Counted from the first letter of the stretch, positions 8,513 to 17,458 are shown. The stretch is DNA of 61,434 nt from Planctomycetia bacterium (GCA_005808665.1 SYLG01000093.1:1-61434); one strand, 5' to 3'. The notes: generated from the letters alone by a model not told the origin. Numbers and translations: made by a program.

Positions 8513-9673
8513 ATGAAACCTCGATTGCTTTGTCCCGGCCCGACCCCTGTTCCCGAGGAAACTCTCCTTGAGTTGGCCAGACCCGTTACCTTTCACCGGT
8601 CCGCCCAATTTCGATCCGTTCTTGGTTCCGTGGTGGCCGACCTCCAGCAAGTTTTTTGCACAAAAAACCCAATTTGTGTGCTCACCAGCTCGGGAACCGG
8701 GGGAATGGAAGCGGCCCTTACCAATGTCATCCGGCCAGGGACCAAGATCCTTTGCTGCATCAGCGGGCGTTGGGGGGAACGCTGGAAAAACATTGCCAAG
8801 GCCTTTGGGGCCATCGTTATCGAAGTGACCTGTCCCTATGGCGAAGCCAATACCCCGGCCCAACTTGCCAAAGCCCTTGCGGAACATCCCGATGCCGCCG
8901 TCGTCACCGCAACCTTGAGCGAAACCAGCACCGGGGTTCGCAATGATATAAAAGGCTTGGGGGCGGTGGTCAAGGACACAAAGGCTGTGTTCATTGTCGA
9001 TGCGATCTCCGGCCTTGGGGTAATGGAGTGCCGAACGGATGACTGGAATATTGATTTCTGTGTAACGGGATCGCAAAAGGCGCTAATGCTTCCTGCTGGT
9101 TTGGCATTTGTTGCGGTGAGTGACAAAGGATGGAAGCGGGTGGACGAGGTTTTAACCCAGGGTCCAGCTTGCTCATTTTATTTTGACCTGCGCAAATATC
9201 GGGAAAACCTGAAGAACAATGACACCCCTTTTACCCCCGCCAACACCCTGATCAAGGCTCTTTCCCACAGTTTGGCAAGGCTAAAAACCGAGGGAATGGA
9301 GAAAGTTTGGCAGCGGCATGAACGAATGGCCGCCGCCGCCAGAGCTGCCGCAACGGGACTCAACCTCAAACTTTTTGCCAGGGTCAATCCAACCGCAGGC
9401 CTTACCGTTTACGAGATTCCCAGCGGGATGGATGGGTCCGTTTTGTTGGGTCGGCTGGAAAAAGAGCATGGGATTCGGATCGCAGGTGGCCAGGACACCA
9501 TGAAAGGCAAAATCATTCGGTTGGCACACATGGGATACATTGATTTCTTTGAGGTCCTTGCCGCAGTTTCTGCCCTGGAAATGGTCCTTGCTGACCTGGG
9601 TCACAAGGTAGAATCCGGTGCAGGAGTGGCAGCAGCCCAAAGGGCTTTTTCCTCGTGGAAGGCAGGAGCCTAG
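8513..9673 (+). CDS. Class V PLP aminotransferase, probable phosphoserine aminotransferase role
   Basis: A 386-residue fold-type I aminotransferase of the alanine/serine-glyoxylate type. It starts MKPRLLCPGPTPVPEE, the usual start of this family (pyruvate/serine-glyoxylate aminotransferases), which makes ATG 8513 preferable to the earlier ATG 8450. The PLP lysine is Lys189 in TGSQKALMLPAGLAF, and the cofactor aspartate is in IVDAISGLG (Asp163). It ends four bases before serA. That placement implies it transaminates 3-phosphohydroxypyruvate in serine synthesis in place of a classical SerC. Such substitution is known for class V relatives in some thermophiles and archaea; the specific activity here is inference. 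Confidence 0.88.
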   Translation: MKPRLLCPGPTPVPEETLLELARPVTFHRSAQFRSVLGSVVADLQQVFCTKNPICVLTSSGTGGMEAALTNVIRPGTKILCCISGRWGERWKNIAKAFGAIVIEVTCPYGEANTPAQLAKALAEHPDAAVVTATLSETSTGVRNDIKGLGAVVKDTKAVFIVDAISGLGVMECRTDDWNIDFCVTGSQKALMLPAGLAFVAVSDKGWKRVDEVLTQGPACSFYFDLRKYRENLKNNDTPFTPANTLIKALSHSLARLKTEGMEKVWQRHERMAAAARAAATGLNLKLFARVNPTAGLTVYEIPSGMDGSVLLGRLEKEHGIRIAGGQDTMKGKIIRLAHMGYIDFFEVLAAVSALEMVLADLGHKVESGAGVAAAQRAFSSWKAGA

Positions 9674-9677
9674 TCCC

Positions 9678-11297
9678 ATGCCCAAAGTACTGATTTGCGA
9701 TAAATTGGAAAAACCCGGGCAGGATTTATTGATTGCTGCAGGGATTGAGATCGACAACAGGCCAGGCCTGAAGGGTGAGGAACTCAAAGCCGCACTTGCA
9801 GGAGCAGATGGCTGTATCGTCCGGTCCGGAACCCGATTAACAGCAGATCTACTCACCAAAACCGGCAGGTTGCGGGCCGTGGTTCGTGGCGGGGTGGGGG
9901 TGGATAACATTGATGTTGCCGCAGCAACCCGTTGCGGCGTTATCGTCATGAACACTCCTGATGCAAACACCATTTCCACGGCGGAACATACCATTTCGAT
10001 GCTGATGTCCATGGCAAGGCTCATCCCGGCAGCAGATGCCTCAATGAAAGCCGGGAAATGGGAAAAAGGAAAATTCCTGGGAAGTCAATTAACAGGCAAG
10101 ACGCTTGGCGTGATTGGCCTTGGCCGCATTGGCCGCGAAGTAGCCCGTCGGGCAGCATTGGGCCTGGGCATGAATGTCGTGGGCTTCGACCCCGTGCTGT
10201 CTCCCGCCGCAATTACCCAAATCGGTGTCAAAGCGGCCGCTACGGTGGATGAATTGTTGCCCCAATGCGATTTCGTTACCGCTCACACTCCCCTAACGCC
10301 CGAAACCACCAACCTTCTTGACAGACGACGGATTGCCTTGCTTCCCAAGGGTGCAAGGGTTGTTAATTGCGCAAGAGGCGGAATCTATAACGAAGCGGCT
10401 GTGGCAGAGGCTTTAACCTCTGGCCACCTCGCAGGGGCAGCATTTGATGTCTTTGTGGAAGAGCCTTTGGTCGCTGGACACCCGTTTTTGAATGCGCCCA
10501 ATATCGTCCTCACCCCCCACCTTGGTGCCGCAACCATCGAAGCACAGCTGCTGGTCGCCCAGGAATCGGCACAGCTTTTGGTGGACTATCTTACCAAGGG
10601 CCAGATTCGCTATGCGGTAAACATGGTGGCTCTTGATCGGGCCGAGCTCGAGGAATTTGCCCCCTGGATTGATTTGTCCCGCCGATTAGGGCTTTTGTCG
10701 AGCCAAATGGCCCGCGGCGCCATCAAGAAAGCTGAGTTGCATTATCGGGGCGAGATCGCCTCCAAACCAACCCGGTTGATCACATCCGCTTTTGCAGCGG
10801 GCCTTTTGGAAAACCATTTGGAACAGGTCAACATTGTCAATGCCCGGGTCTTGGCCACCGAAAGCGGTATGGAAATCATCGAGCAATCCAGCACCCAAAA
10901 GGGTGATTTCAGCTCCCTGATCAAGGTTGTCCTACATACCGAAGCAAAGTCCTATACCATTTCCGCAACTACTTTTGGTAATCAGTACTTACGGCTAGTA
11001 CAAATCGGCCATTACAAGGTCGACGCTCCCTTGGACGGTGTCCTATTAATCTTTTCCCACCAGGATGTTCCGGGCCTCATCGGTTTCGTAGGCAACATCA
11101 TGGGAAGGCATTCCATCAACATTGGTGGCATGAATGTCGGCCGGGAAACCCAGGGGGGAGAAGCGATCGGGGTCTTGAACCTCGATGCCCTGCCCCCGGA
11201 GGCTGCCGTAAAAGCCATGTTGGACAATCCCCAAATTACCAGTGTTAGTTTGGTCAAATTGCCCGGGGTTGGCATTCGCCCCGATTGGTTGGCCTAG
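9678..11297 (+). CDS. serA: D-3-phosphoglycerate dehydrogenase
   Basis: A 539-residue long-form SerA. It starts MPKVLICDKLEKPGQ at 9678, four bases after the aminotransferase stop. The order is: substrate-binding half, Rossmann NAD-binding domain (GLGRIGREVARRAA), active-site segment NCARGGIYNEAAV, catalytic His in TPHLGAATIEAQ, then an allosteric substrate-binding domain and a C-terminal ACT domain (VPGLIGFVGNIMGRHSINIGGMNVGR) that usually binds serine for feedback inhibition. It catalyses the first committed step of phosphorylated serine biosynthesis. Length and layout match the ~525-residue class typical of cyanobacteria, actinobacteria and plants. Confidence 0.95.
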   Translation: MPKVLICDKLEKPGQDLLIAAGIEIDNRPGLKGEELKAALAGADGCIVRSGTRLTADLLTKTGRLRAVVRGGVGVDNIDVAAATRCGVIVMNTPDANTISTAEHTISMLMSMARLIPAADASMKAGKWEKGKFLGSQLTGKTLGVIGLGRIGREVARRAALGLGMNVVGFDPVLSPAAITQIGVKAAATVDELLPQCDFVTAHTPLTPETTNLLDRRRIALLPKGARVVNCARGGIYNEAAVAEALTSGHLAGAAFDVFVEEPLVAGHPFLNAPNIVLTPHLGAATIEAQLLVAQESAQLLVDYLTKGQIRYAVNMVALDRAELEEFAPWIDLSRRLGLLSSQMARGAIKKAELHYRGEIASKPTRLITSAFAAGLLENHLEQVNIVNARVLATESGMEIIEQSSTQKGDFSSLIKVVLHTEAKSYTISATTFGNQYLRLVQIGHYKVDAPLDGVLLIFSHQDVPGLIGFVGNIMGRHSINIGGMNVGRETQGGEAIGVLNLDALPPEAAVKAMLDNPQITSVSLVKLPGVGIRPDWLA

Positions 11298-11390
11298 GGA
11301 AACAGGCTTTTGCCATCATTGGGACCTTCTTTTGCGGGGGGTGCCACTCTATTAATATTTCGTGAAATTTCTCCATTTACGGATTTTTAT

Positions 11391-11419
11391 TTCACAAATT
11401 CCGATTATAAGCGTATTAT
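11391..11419 (+). promoter_or_regulatory. Candidate sigma70-type promoter
   Basis: TTCACA (11391-11396) and TATTAT (11414-11419) are separated by 17 bases, each matching five of six consensus positions. They lie in a locally AT-rich patch (about 11350-11420) that stands out from the surrounding sequence. It would drive the small open frame at 11544. No experimental support. Confidence 0.35.
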
Positions 11420-11543
11420 GAAGTGTAGCACTTGTTCCGATTGGGATAAGTTTGTGCAGAGCTTTGCGGTTCAGGGAAGAGAATCACACTACGAGTAGGG
11501 AGGCTCACAGCGGAGGCTTTGTGCTTTGCTTTGAGGGCTTCCC

Positions 11544-11726
11544 ATGAAACGATCCATCCGACAAACACAATCGAATCGAAAGACCCACCGTCCCACCGCT
11601 CCCAAGGTCCGGAAGGTAACCCGTTCCAAGGATGCGGTACCAGGGTGGGCCGATATTCAGCATTACAGCGTACCCGTTTGGAACGGCCTCCCTGGCCAAC
11701 CAGGTTCCCTTCCCGAATCGTATTAA
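11544..11726 (+). CDS. Possible small basic protein, 60 residues
   Basis: A short frame starting ATG (MKRSIRQTQSNRKTHRPT) with a weak AGGG eight bases upstream. The first half is strongly basic; the second half is proline- and glycine-rich. It sits alone in a 458-base gap between serA and a convergent membrane-protein gene, downstream of an AT-rich promoter-like patch. I recognise no family. It could be chance; conservation in relatives would decide. Confidence 0.35.
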   Translation: MKRSIRQTQSNRKTHRPTAPKVRKVTRSKDAVPGWADIQHYSVPVWNGLPGQPGSLPESY

Positions 11727-11755
11727 CAATTGAATAGTCGTTTCGTAGGGCAGTG

Positions 11756-12607
11756 CTAAAACAGCCTGCCTTGTTGGTAAAGCGAGGCCAGGTCCATTGT
11801 AAGTGCCACCGCCATGTGCAGAATTGCCCCAGGCCAAATCGAACCGGTCCTCAAGCTCATTAACCCCAAGCCAAGACCGGCAAGTATCGCCGCAAACGCC
11901 TCGGGGGTGGGCTTGCCCCAATGAATCATGCAATAGGGCACCATGGCAATCGGGACGGCCAAGCTTCCAACGGTTCGCGAAAGTCGGTAAAGCAAAAATC
12001 CACGAAATAGGCTTTCCAGCGCAATGAATTGGACCAGGTAAAAGGCTTCCCAAAGGTAGAATCGGGGCCAAAGGCTCACCCCTTCGGGAATCCGGTAAAA
12101 CGGATACCGGTTCAAAAATTCCGTTTGCCTGATCGTCCAACTCAATACCAAAACCATAATCAAGGCAAAGCCGGCATAAATGGAAAGATGGTTTTTGGTT
12201 TTACCAACCCTCCAACCCATGTTTTCAGGAATCGAAAGGCCACTCACCAAAAGCCAAATGAGAGGCAAACCCAAATAGCCAATGATCGTGACGCTTGCCC
12301 ACCAAAGGAGATCGAGGAGTCTCCAATCCTCTCCCGACATCGACAGTATGCTGGCCGACCCTGAGGAACAACCCAAGGACCTTGCTACCCACTCGAGCAC
12401 CATTGGTCCGTTCATTCTTGCGGTATAGTGGACCCAAGTGAGCATGGCAGCCAACAAGGTCAGCAACAACCAGGATTCGCGGGTCGACTGGGGATTCGTA
12501 TGGGGAACGGGTTGGGGGTCCCAAACCATTTTTGCAAGGATCTGCAATTCACCAAGGATACCAGGTTGGGAAGGCAAAGCCTTGGTTGGCTCAGGTTTGG
12601 ACGGCAT
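11756..12607 (-). CDS. CPBP/Abi-type membrane protein with incomplete active site
   Basis: A 283-residue protein with about seven or eight membrane segments. The start at 12607 (MPSKPEPTKAL) lies inside the end of the upstream permease gene (17-base overlap). The CPBP (Rce1-like intramembrane protease) signature is recognisable. Motif 1 reads LESLFRGFLLYRL where the family has EExxxR, so the first glutamate is leucine. Motif 2 is YCMIH (FxxxH), and motif 3 is HMAVA where Asn or Asp usually follows His. Two of the canonical catalytic positions are therefore altered, and the protein may be a non-proteolytic member. It is the last gene of an operon with a phosphatase and an LptF/LptG-like permease. 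Confidence 0.7.
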   Translation of the reverse strand: MPSKPEPTKALPSQPGILGELQILAKMVWDPQPVPHTNPQSTRESWLLLTLLAAMLTWVHYTARMNGPMVLEWVARSLGCSSGSASILSMSGEDWRLLDLLWWASVTIIGYLGLPLIWLLVSGLSIPENMGWRVGKTKNHLSIYAGFALIMVLVLSWTIRQTEFLNRYPFYRIPEGVSLWPRFYLWEAFYLVQFIALESLFRGFLLYRLSRTVGSLAVPIAMVPYCMIHWGKPTPEAFAAILAGLGLGLMSLRTGSIWPGAILHMAVALTMDLASLYQQGRLF

Positions 12608-13697
12608 CGAACAAGACACAGGATAATGGTCCAAACAGCAGAATGGGTAACCATGCAGCAAGGGCCGGGGCAAGGATATTGGCGTTACCAAGCATTTGGA
12701 AAACCTGGATACTTATAAAGAACAGGCCGCATAAACCCAAACAGATGCCCATGGAGATGAACATATTGCGGCTTTGGTCGCCAAGGATCACACCCAGCCC
12801 CATGATTACCAAAATCATCCCTAAAACGGGTCGGGTCAAACGGGAATGAAAAAGCACAGCCATCCCGGCCATCTTGGTGGCATCATTTCGATGCAGTTCC
12901 TGATAAATGCGAGGTGTGGATTCAAGGGTGTACCAGGCCGGATCCTGGGTAAGCTTGGCAAATGTGACCTCACGGACCTGAAGGAAATAGTGACCGATAT
13001 CAACCGGTTCAAGGAGTTTGCTTTCCCGGTCAAAGCCTTCGATTTCTGCCGGATTGGTTTGCAATAGTTCCCATTTTCCACCACGCCCGCCCTCCGGTTC
13101 GGGGTGAAAAATAGCCTGTCGGGCGGTAATATGGATCAAATTTCCCGCCAGGGATTCGGGAATGGTAACTCTCAAATTGGTCACATCACGGTTGGTGCGA
13201 CTTGCTTTATCGCCCTCAATATGGATGCCATTTGTCTCATAACTGCCCCGGACTGCCATGGGACCCAAACCATTTGGATCCTCCTTCTGGCAAACCAGTT
13301 TTTCTGCCACAAGGGGTACAAATATTTCCTGATTGAGGATGGAAAGGCCAAGCATGGCAAATGCGCTGAACAACACCGGGGCAACAATGCGGCCCGTGGA
13401 GACCCCCGCTGCCAACAGCGGGACCTGCTCGTTGCAGCGTTGCATCCAGGTTATCGTAAACATCGCCGCCAGCAGGAGGATCGCCTCACACAAATGGTCG
13501 AAAATCTGCAATACCCGGTAGCTGTAAAAGGTGCTGATGTCGAGAAGGATTTGCTTGAACCCCCGACCTTTTCCTGTGAAATCGTCAAGGTTGGTAAAAA
13601 GATCCACCACGATGTACAAGGTCAACATACTGGTTAAACAAATGGCATACGCCCGGAAAAAATTGCCCACCAGTTGACGATCAATCAGGGTGATCAT
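12591..13697 (-). CDS. LptF/LptG (YjgP/YjgQ) family permease
   Basis: A 368-residue membrane protein with the YjgP/YjgQ layout: an opening IDRQLVGNFFRAYAICLT helix, further N-terminal helices (CEAILLLAAMFTITWM, VLFSAFAMLGLSILNQEIF), a large periplasmic domain of about 150 residues, then three C-terminal helices (LGMILVIMGLGVILG onward). In Gram-negative cells this family forms the membrane part of the Lpt ABC transporter moving lipopolysaccharide to the outer membrane. Its start overlaps the upstream phosphatase stop as ATGA (13694-13697). Only one family member is in the window, so whether it is LptF- or LptG-like cannot be said. Confidence 0.85.
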   Translation of the reverse strand: MITLIDRQLVGNFFRAYAICLTSMLTLYIVVDLFTNLDDFTGKGRGFKQILLDISTFYSYRVLQIFDHLCEAILLLAAMFTITWMQRCNEQVPLLAAGVSTGRIVAPVLFSAFAMLGLSILNQEIFVPLVAEKLVCQKEDPNGLGPMAVRGSYETNGIHIEGDKASRTNRDVTNLRVTIPESLAGNLIHITARQAIFHPEPEGGRGGKWELLQTNPAEIEGFDRESKLLEPVDIGHYFLQVREVTFAKLTQDPAWYTLESTPRIYQELHRNDATKMAGMAVLFHSRLTRPVLGMILVIMGLGVILGDQSRNMFISMGICLGLCGLFFISIQVFQMLGNANILAPALAAWLPILLFGPLSCVLFDAVQT

Positions 13698-14359
13698 GGA
13701 GCAACCCCGATGTTTGTCCGCAAAGGTTTTTGGTCCACCCCAACCAGGGCTTTTCGCACGCGAGGTTGGTATTCCAGAACATATTCCCGAACATAGTCGT
13801 TGGCTTCGGTGCAGGCTTTATCGCCATAGCCATGATCCCGCATCTCCCGATGCGCCTGATCCGGGGACCAGCCTTCGTATTCCATCCGATAAATGGCAAT
13901 CAGAACACCCGTTCGGTGAAGGCCTGCCTTGCAATGGACCAACATCGGATAGTTTTCTTTGTCATCGTAGGTCGCCAACATTTCCTCGATCACCTTGGGG
14001 CGATCGCCTGGTTTCGCATTGCGACTGATCAAGTCAGGCATGAGGTGGATGTATTTCACACCCATTTCCGCACAAAGGGCTTGCTCCTTTATGGTGGAGT
14101 GGTCATACCATGATTTCACAATATCCGGATCGGGAAACTCATCCTGAAGGTTCACCACGCTTTTGATTCCAAGGTCACGAATGGATTGGCGAAATCCGGC
14201 CGCCGTAAGCTGGCCACTCCGATACAGTTTGCCTGGGGTTACTTCACGCAGTCGTTTGTTGAACGACCAATAGACCCGGTAATAGACGAAAACCCCTGTG
14301 CCAAACGCCAATAATAGCGCCAAGCCTAAAAGGGTTCGGAGTGGATTGGCCAGAGTCAT
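13694..14359 (-). CDS. Membrane-anchored tyrosine/dual-specificity phosphatase
   Basis: A 221-residue protein with one N-terminal membrane segment (LRTLLGLALLLAFGTGVFVYY) and a cysteine phosphatase domain. The P-loop is HCKAGLHRTG (Cys143 from this start) and a candidate general acid lies in the NLQDEFPDPD stretch. Start 14359 (ATG) is chosen over an in-frame GTG at 14392; neither has a good ribosome site, so this is uncertain. It heads an overlapping operon with an LptF/LptG-like permease. Substrate could be a phosphoprotein, phosphoinositide or an envelope phosphoglycolipid. Confidence 0.82.
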   Translation of the reverse strand: MTLANPLRTLLGLALLLAFGTGVFVYYRVYWSFNKRLREVTPGKLYRSGQLTAAGFRQSIRDLGIKSVVNLQDEFPDPDIVKSWYDHSTIKEQALCAEMGVKYIHLMPDLISRNAKPGDRPKVIEEMLATYDDKENYPMLVHCKAGLHRTGVLIAIYRMEYEGWSPDQAHREMRDHGYGDKACTEANDYVREYVLEYQPRVRKALVGVDQKPLRTNIGVAP

Positions 14360-14597
14360 ATCCCTAGGTATTCCATTCTCAATAACGGTCACCGGAGTCC
14401 GGCCCGACTATGCCCGGTTTTGCCCCAGGAAACAAGGCCGATTGGACCCACAATGGGCAAACAAGGCAAAACAGGAGGCCTTGAATGCTCCGGCCACTCG
14501 CTTGGCCAGGCCTTTCTTTTCCCATAAGTTTGGGAGGAGGGCATCCTCGCCTTGGCACCACCTCGTTCCCCAATTTATCCGTACCATGGAGTAGCTC

Positions 14598-15350
14598 ATG
14601 ACCTGTTCCAAACAATCGTTCACAGTTGGTACCCATTTCACCGCCTGTCTGGTAGGTTTTGCAACCATATTACTTCCCACCCCGGTCCACGCTCAAGAGT
14701 CGGCACCGGAGGCAAAAATCAGTATCGGCACCGGCAAGGGTTGGGTGACTTTGGGGGAGAAGGATTTTCAGATGGTCAATGGTGACCCCGATACCTGGGT
14801 TTGGAAGGAGGAGGTCCTTGTCTGCAAGGGCACCCCGGTGGGCGTCACCAAAAGCGTCAAAACCTTTACCAATTTTGAAATGGTTGCGACCTGGCGCCAC
14901 CTGAAAAAAGCTGGAAATTCAGGAATTTTTTTGTGGGCCAGCGAAGCGGGTCTCAAGGGGCTCAAACCAAACCAACTGCCTGGGGTAGGGATCGAAGTCC
15001 AAATTTTGGACCATGGCTATACCGAACAATTTGAAAAATCGTCCGGCAAAAAAGCCGATTGGTTCACCACCCATGGCGATGTCTTCCCGGTGGGTGGGTC
15101 CAAAATGATCCCTTTTGAACCCAAAGCCCCAGGTGGGTCTCGTAGCTTTCCCTCCAAAAATCTCAGCTTGGGGGTGGGAGAATGGAACCATTACTACATC
15201 CGGGCGATCGACGGCGAAGTCAGGCTTTGGGTCAATGGGGGAGAGGTTTCCGGCGGCACCAAGTGCAATCCCAAAACGGGTTTTATCTGTCTTGAATCCG
15301 AAGGGTCTCCTGTCGAATTCAAAAACCTGCGGATTCGCGAACTGCCATAA
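14598..15350 (+). CDS. Secreted DUF1080 protein (3-keto-glycoside hydrolase/lyase family)
   Basis: A 250-residue protein with a signal peptide (TACLVGFATILLPTPVHAQE) and one jelly-roll domain of the DUF1080 family (now described as 3-keto-disaccharide hydrolase). Typical elements are DTWVWKEEVLVCKG, TNFEMVATWRHLKKAGNSGIF, PGVGIEVQILDHGY, GEWNHYYIRAIDGEVRLWVNG and a closing GSPVEFKNLRIREL. Family members cleave glycosides after oxidation at C3 of the sugar. It lies about 2.5 kb from a Tat-exported Gfo/Idh/MocA oxidoreductase that could supply the 3-keto substrate. Catalytic residues are not assigned by eye. Confidence 0.85.
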   Translation: MTCSKQSFTVGTHFTACLVGFATILLPTPVHAQESAPEAKISIGTGKGWVTLGEKDFQMVNGDPDTWVWKEEVLVCKGTPVGVTKSVKTFTNFEMVATWRHLKKAGNSGIFLWASEAGLKGLKPNQLPGVGIEVQILDHGYTEQFEKSSGKKADWFTTHGDVFPVGGSKMIPFEPKAPGGSRSFPSKNLSLGVGEWNHYYIRAIDGEVRLWVNGGEVSGGTKCNPKTGFICLESEGSPVEFKNLRIRELP

Positions 15351-15565
15351 GGTTGTTTTTGTTGGGACGCTCCCGTTACCCGCCTATTTGTGACATTGTG
15401 CCGATGGCCGAAATTGTACCATGCCTTGGGGGCGTTTTCCCAACGAACTCCCAATGCTTGAAGGGTGATTTTATTCAGGCATTTCCGGTAGGCTCATGCC
15501 CAAATGCTCTCCCGGTTCGGGATGGTTGATCACCTTGGTATTTCCAAGGTTGTTGAAGGTTTCCA

Positions 15566-17458
15566 TTACGGAGCCTTGGGCGCATATTTCTGAATCCATT
15601 CTTCGAAACGATTCAGCGGTTCGGTCCGCTCGCTTTTGGACTGGTAAAAATGGTACCCGATACTGGCCCGGTTCAAATGAAACACTTCGCCGAGTGCTTT
15701 AAGGGCAAATTGGCGATTGATCAGATACGGGTCATCAAGAGCCTTTTTGGCATCCGGAAGGAAGGCGGGATTGGCTGTTCTGATCAGGGCATTGGCTCCA
15801 ATTAGCCTTACCGCCGGGTTATCGCTTTCCAGCCAACCTTTGGCCACAGCTCCTTTTCGATTGGGATACCTTAAATCAATCCGCCAATCCTCATAGGTTT
15901 TGCCATACCACTCTTTCAGATAATTCAAAGTCCAATCAATCGGTTTATCCGCATGGCAAACATTGCAGGCGTTGGGTTGATTGGCATAAAGCATATCCGG
16001 CCTGGTCGGCGAAAAAATCATGTGGGTGCGGACAACCTCTTCCAGCCCTTCGTGGATTTTGGGCATATGGCAATTCTGGCACCGATCGCCCTCGGATCCG
16101 CCCTGGTGGTGGGTGTGGGCCTTTCGTTTGGGTCCATCCTGTAAATGTTGATGACACCTTAAACAGGCAGCATCATCCTTCGTTTGCGTTTGCGCCCATT
16201 TCAAGCCAATGGGTTGGTGAGGATTGTGGCAATCCACGCACTTTAATTGGGAATAGCAGGAACCATTGATCGCATCGGTATATTCCACCGAGTTCCAGGT
16301 GGACATGCCCGCCTCAAAGGTTGGCCGGCTGCCCGAGTGACACCTGGAGCAGATCCAATTGCTATTGGCATGGGTCCTTCCCGGGTCGGGTTTCTTGGCC
16401 GATTCGGATGAGGCGCCCTGCACCTCAATGGATAGAAAAGGGCTTTTGGGAACAAAATCCGGAGGAATTTTTCCCTCACTTTCAGCGTGTGCTTTGGCTC
16501 CCAAGTGACAGGCCTCGCAACTGATCCCAAGGGCCACGGCATAGCGGGGAGCATCCCAAGCCGCCATCGGATTGGCTCCTCCATGCCCCTTTTGCAAAAG
16601 CTGTTCCATTTTGGGGGATTCATCCGGATAGTTTTGATCCAGATAGGGTTTCATGGACCAGTGCATTTTGAAAGGGGCATGGGCCGTTACCTGTTGGGGC
16701 CTCCTGGCTAGCAAGTCCCCAAGGGCAAAGGTGGTATGGCAATGATTGCAACTGGTCGCATACTCCGCAAAGTGCTTCCCCTTGCCAGGGGGCTGGAAGG
16801 GGTCGGGGCGTTCCCCATCCGGGAGTTCCGGGCCAATATGGACGACCGGTACCCATTCCTTGCTTGCCAACCAATAGCCAAAAGGCAGCACATGCTCCTT
16901 GGTGTAAAAATCGTGATCTTTAGGCTCAGGGCCATCGACGAGAGTGCCCACATAGTACTGATGCGACCTGCTGCCAATCGTTTGATGGACCTGGTAGGTC
17001 CTTTTGATGGCACCCCTTTCAAGGCGCATTTGCTGGATCCCCTGGACCGTTTCAAAATGTACCTTTCCCCCAAGGTAGGCAAGGACATCCTTCCCTGAAA
17101 AATCGCCAAGAACCGTTTGGGAGGTCGCCTTTGCATTCATCCAACGATGGGGGTGGATGGACCAACCTTGATGGTTGGCTGGATGGCATTTTTTGCAGGC
17201 ATCTGCCCCTACATAATCCGAAGGGTGGATGTTTGCCCCAGGACCCGAATTCAGAACGACCTGATTCCTTTGCGATTCGAGTTGATTCCACCACACCGTA
17301 AGTTTGGGAAACGATGCCAAAACAATAGGAAGTGGATCCGGGTTGGTTATTCCCGGTAAAGGGAGTTCCCCGGGAACGCCCTCGGGGGGAGTCCCCCAGG
17401 GCAAAAAGAACCAACACAACGCCGCCAAAATCCCCAGGGAGGTCAAGCAGGCAACCAT
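15566..17458 (-). CDS. Octaheme c-type cytochrome
   Basis: A 630-residue exported or membrane-anchored protein (MVACLTSLGILAALCWFFLP) with eight CxxCH heme-attachment motifs beginning at residues 88, 237, 314, 370, 407, 432, 460 and 498: CKKCH, CNHCH, CEACH, CSRCH, CVDCH, CLRCH, CQNCH and CNVCH. No CxxCK is present. The long stretch between the first and second motifs and the C-terminal 130 heme-free residues (with LIGANALIRT and LINRQFALKALGE, HEAT-like) are distinctive. Eight hemes recall the hydroxylamine oxidoreductase/octaheme nitrite reductase group, but the motif spacing looks more like cytochrome c-554-related multiheme proteins. Likely role: periplasmic electron transfer or a redox enzyme. 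Confidence 0.85.
   Translation of the reverse strand: MVACLTSLGILAALCWFFLPWGTPPEGVPGELPLPGITNPDPLPIVLASFPKLTVWWNQLESQRNQVVLNSGPGANIHPSDYVGADACKKCHPANHQGWSIHPHRWMNAKATSQTVLGDFSGKDVLAYLGGKVHFETVQGIQQMRLERGAIKRTYQVHQTIGSRSHQYYVGTLVDGPEPKDHDFYTKEHVLPFGYWLASKEWVPVVHIGPELPDGERPDPFQPPGKGKHFAEYATSCNHCHTTFALGDLLARRPQQVTAHAPFKMHWSMKPYLDQNYPDESPKMEQLLQKGHGGANPMAAWDAPRYAVALGISCEACHLGAKAHAESEGKIPPDFVPKSPFLSIEVQGASSESAKKPDPGRTHANSNWICSRCHSGSRPTFEAGMSTWNSVEYTDAINGSCYSQLKCVDCHNPHQPIGLKWAQTQTKDDAACLRCHQHLQDGPKRKAHTHHQGGSEGDRCQNCHMPKIHEGLEEVVRTHMIFSPTRPDMLYANQPNACNVCHADKPIDWTLNYLKEWYGKTYEDWRIDLRYPNRKGAVAKGWLESDNPAVRLIGANALIRTANPAFLPDAKKALDDPYLINRQFALKALGEVFHLNRASIGYHFYQSKSERTEPLNRFEEWIQKYAPKAP

Noticed and set aside
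15566-17458. Considered as hydroxylamine oxidoreductase or octaheme nitrite reductase
   Set aside because: Heme count fits, but there is no CxxCK motif, the spacing is different and no haoB-like or nitrogen-cycle neighbour is present; left as octaheme cytochrome of unknown role.
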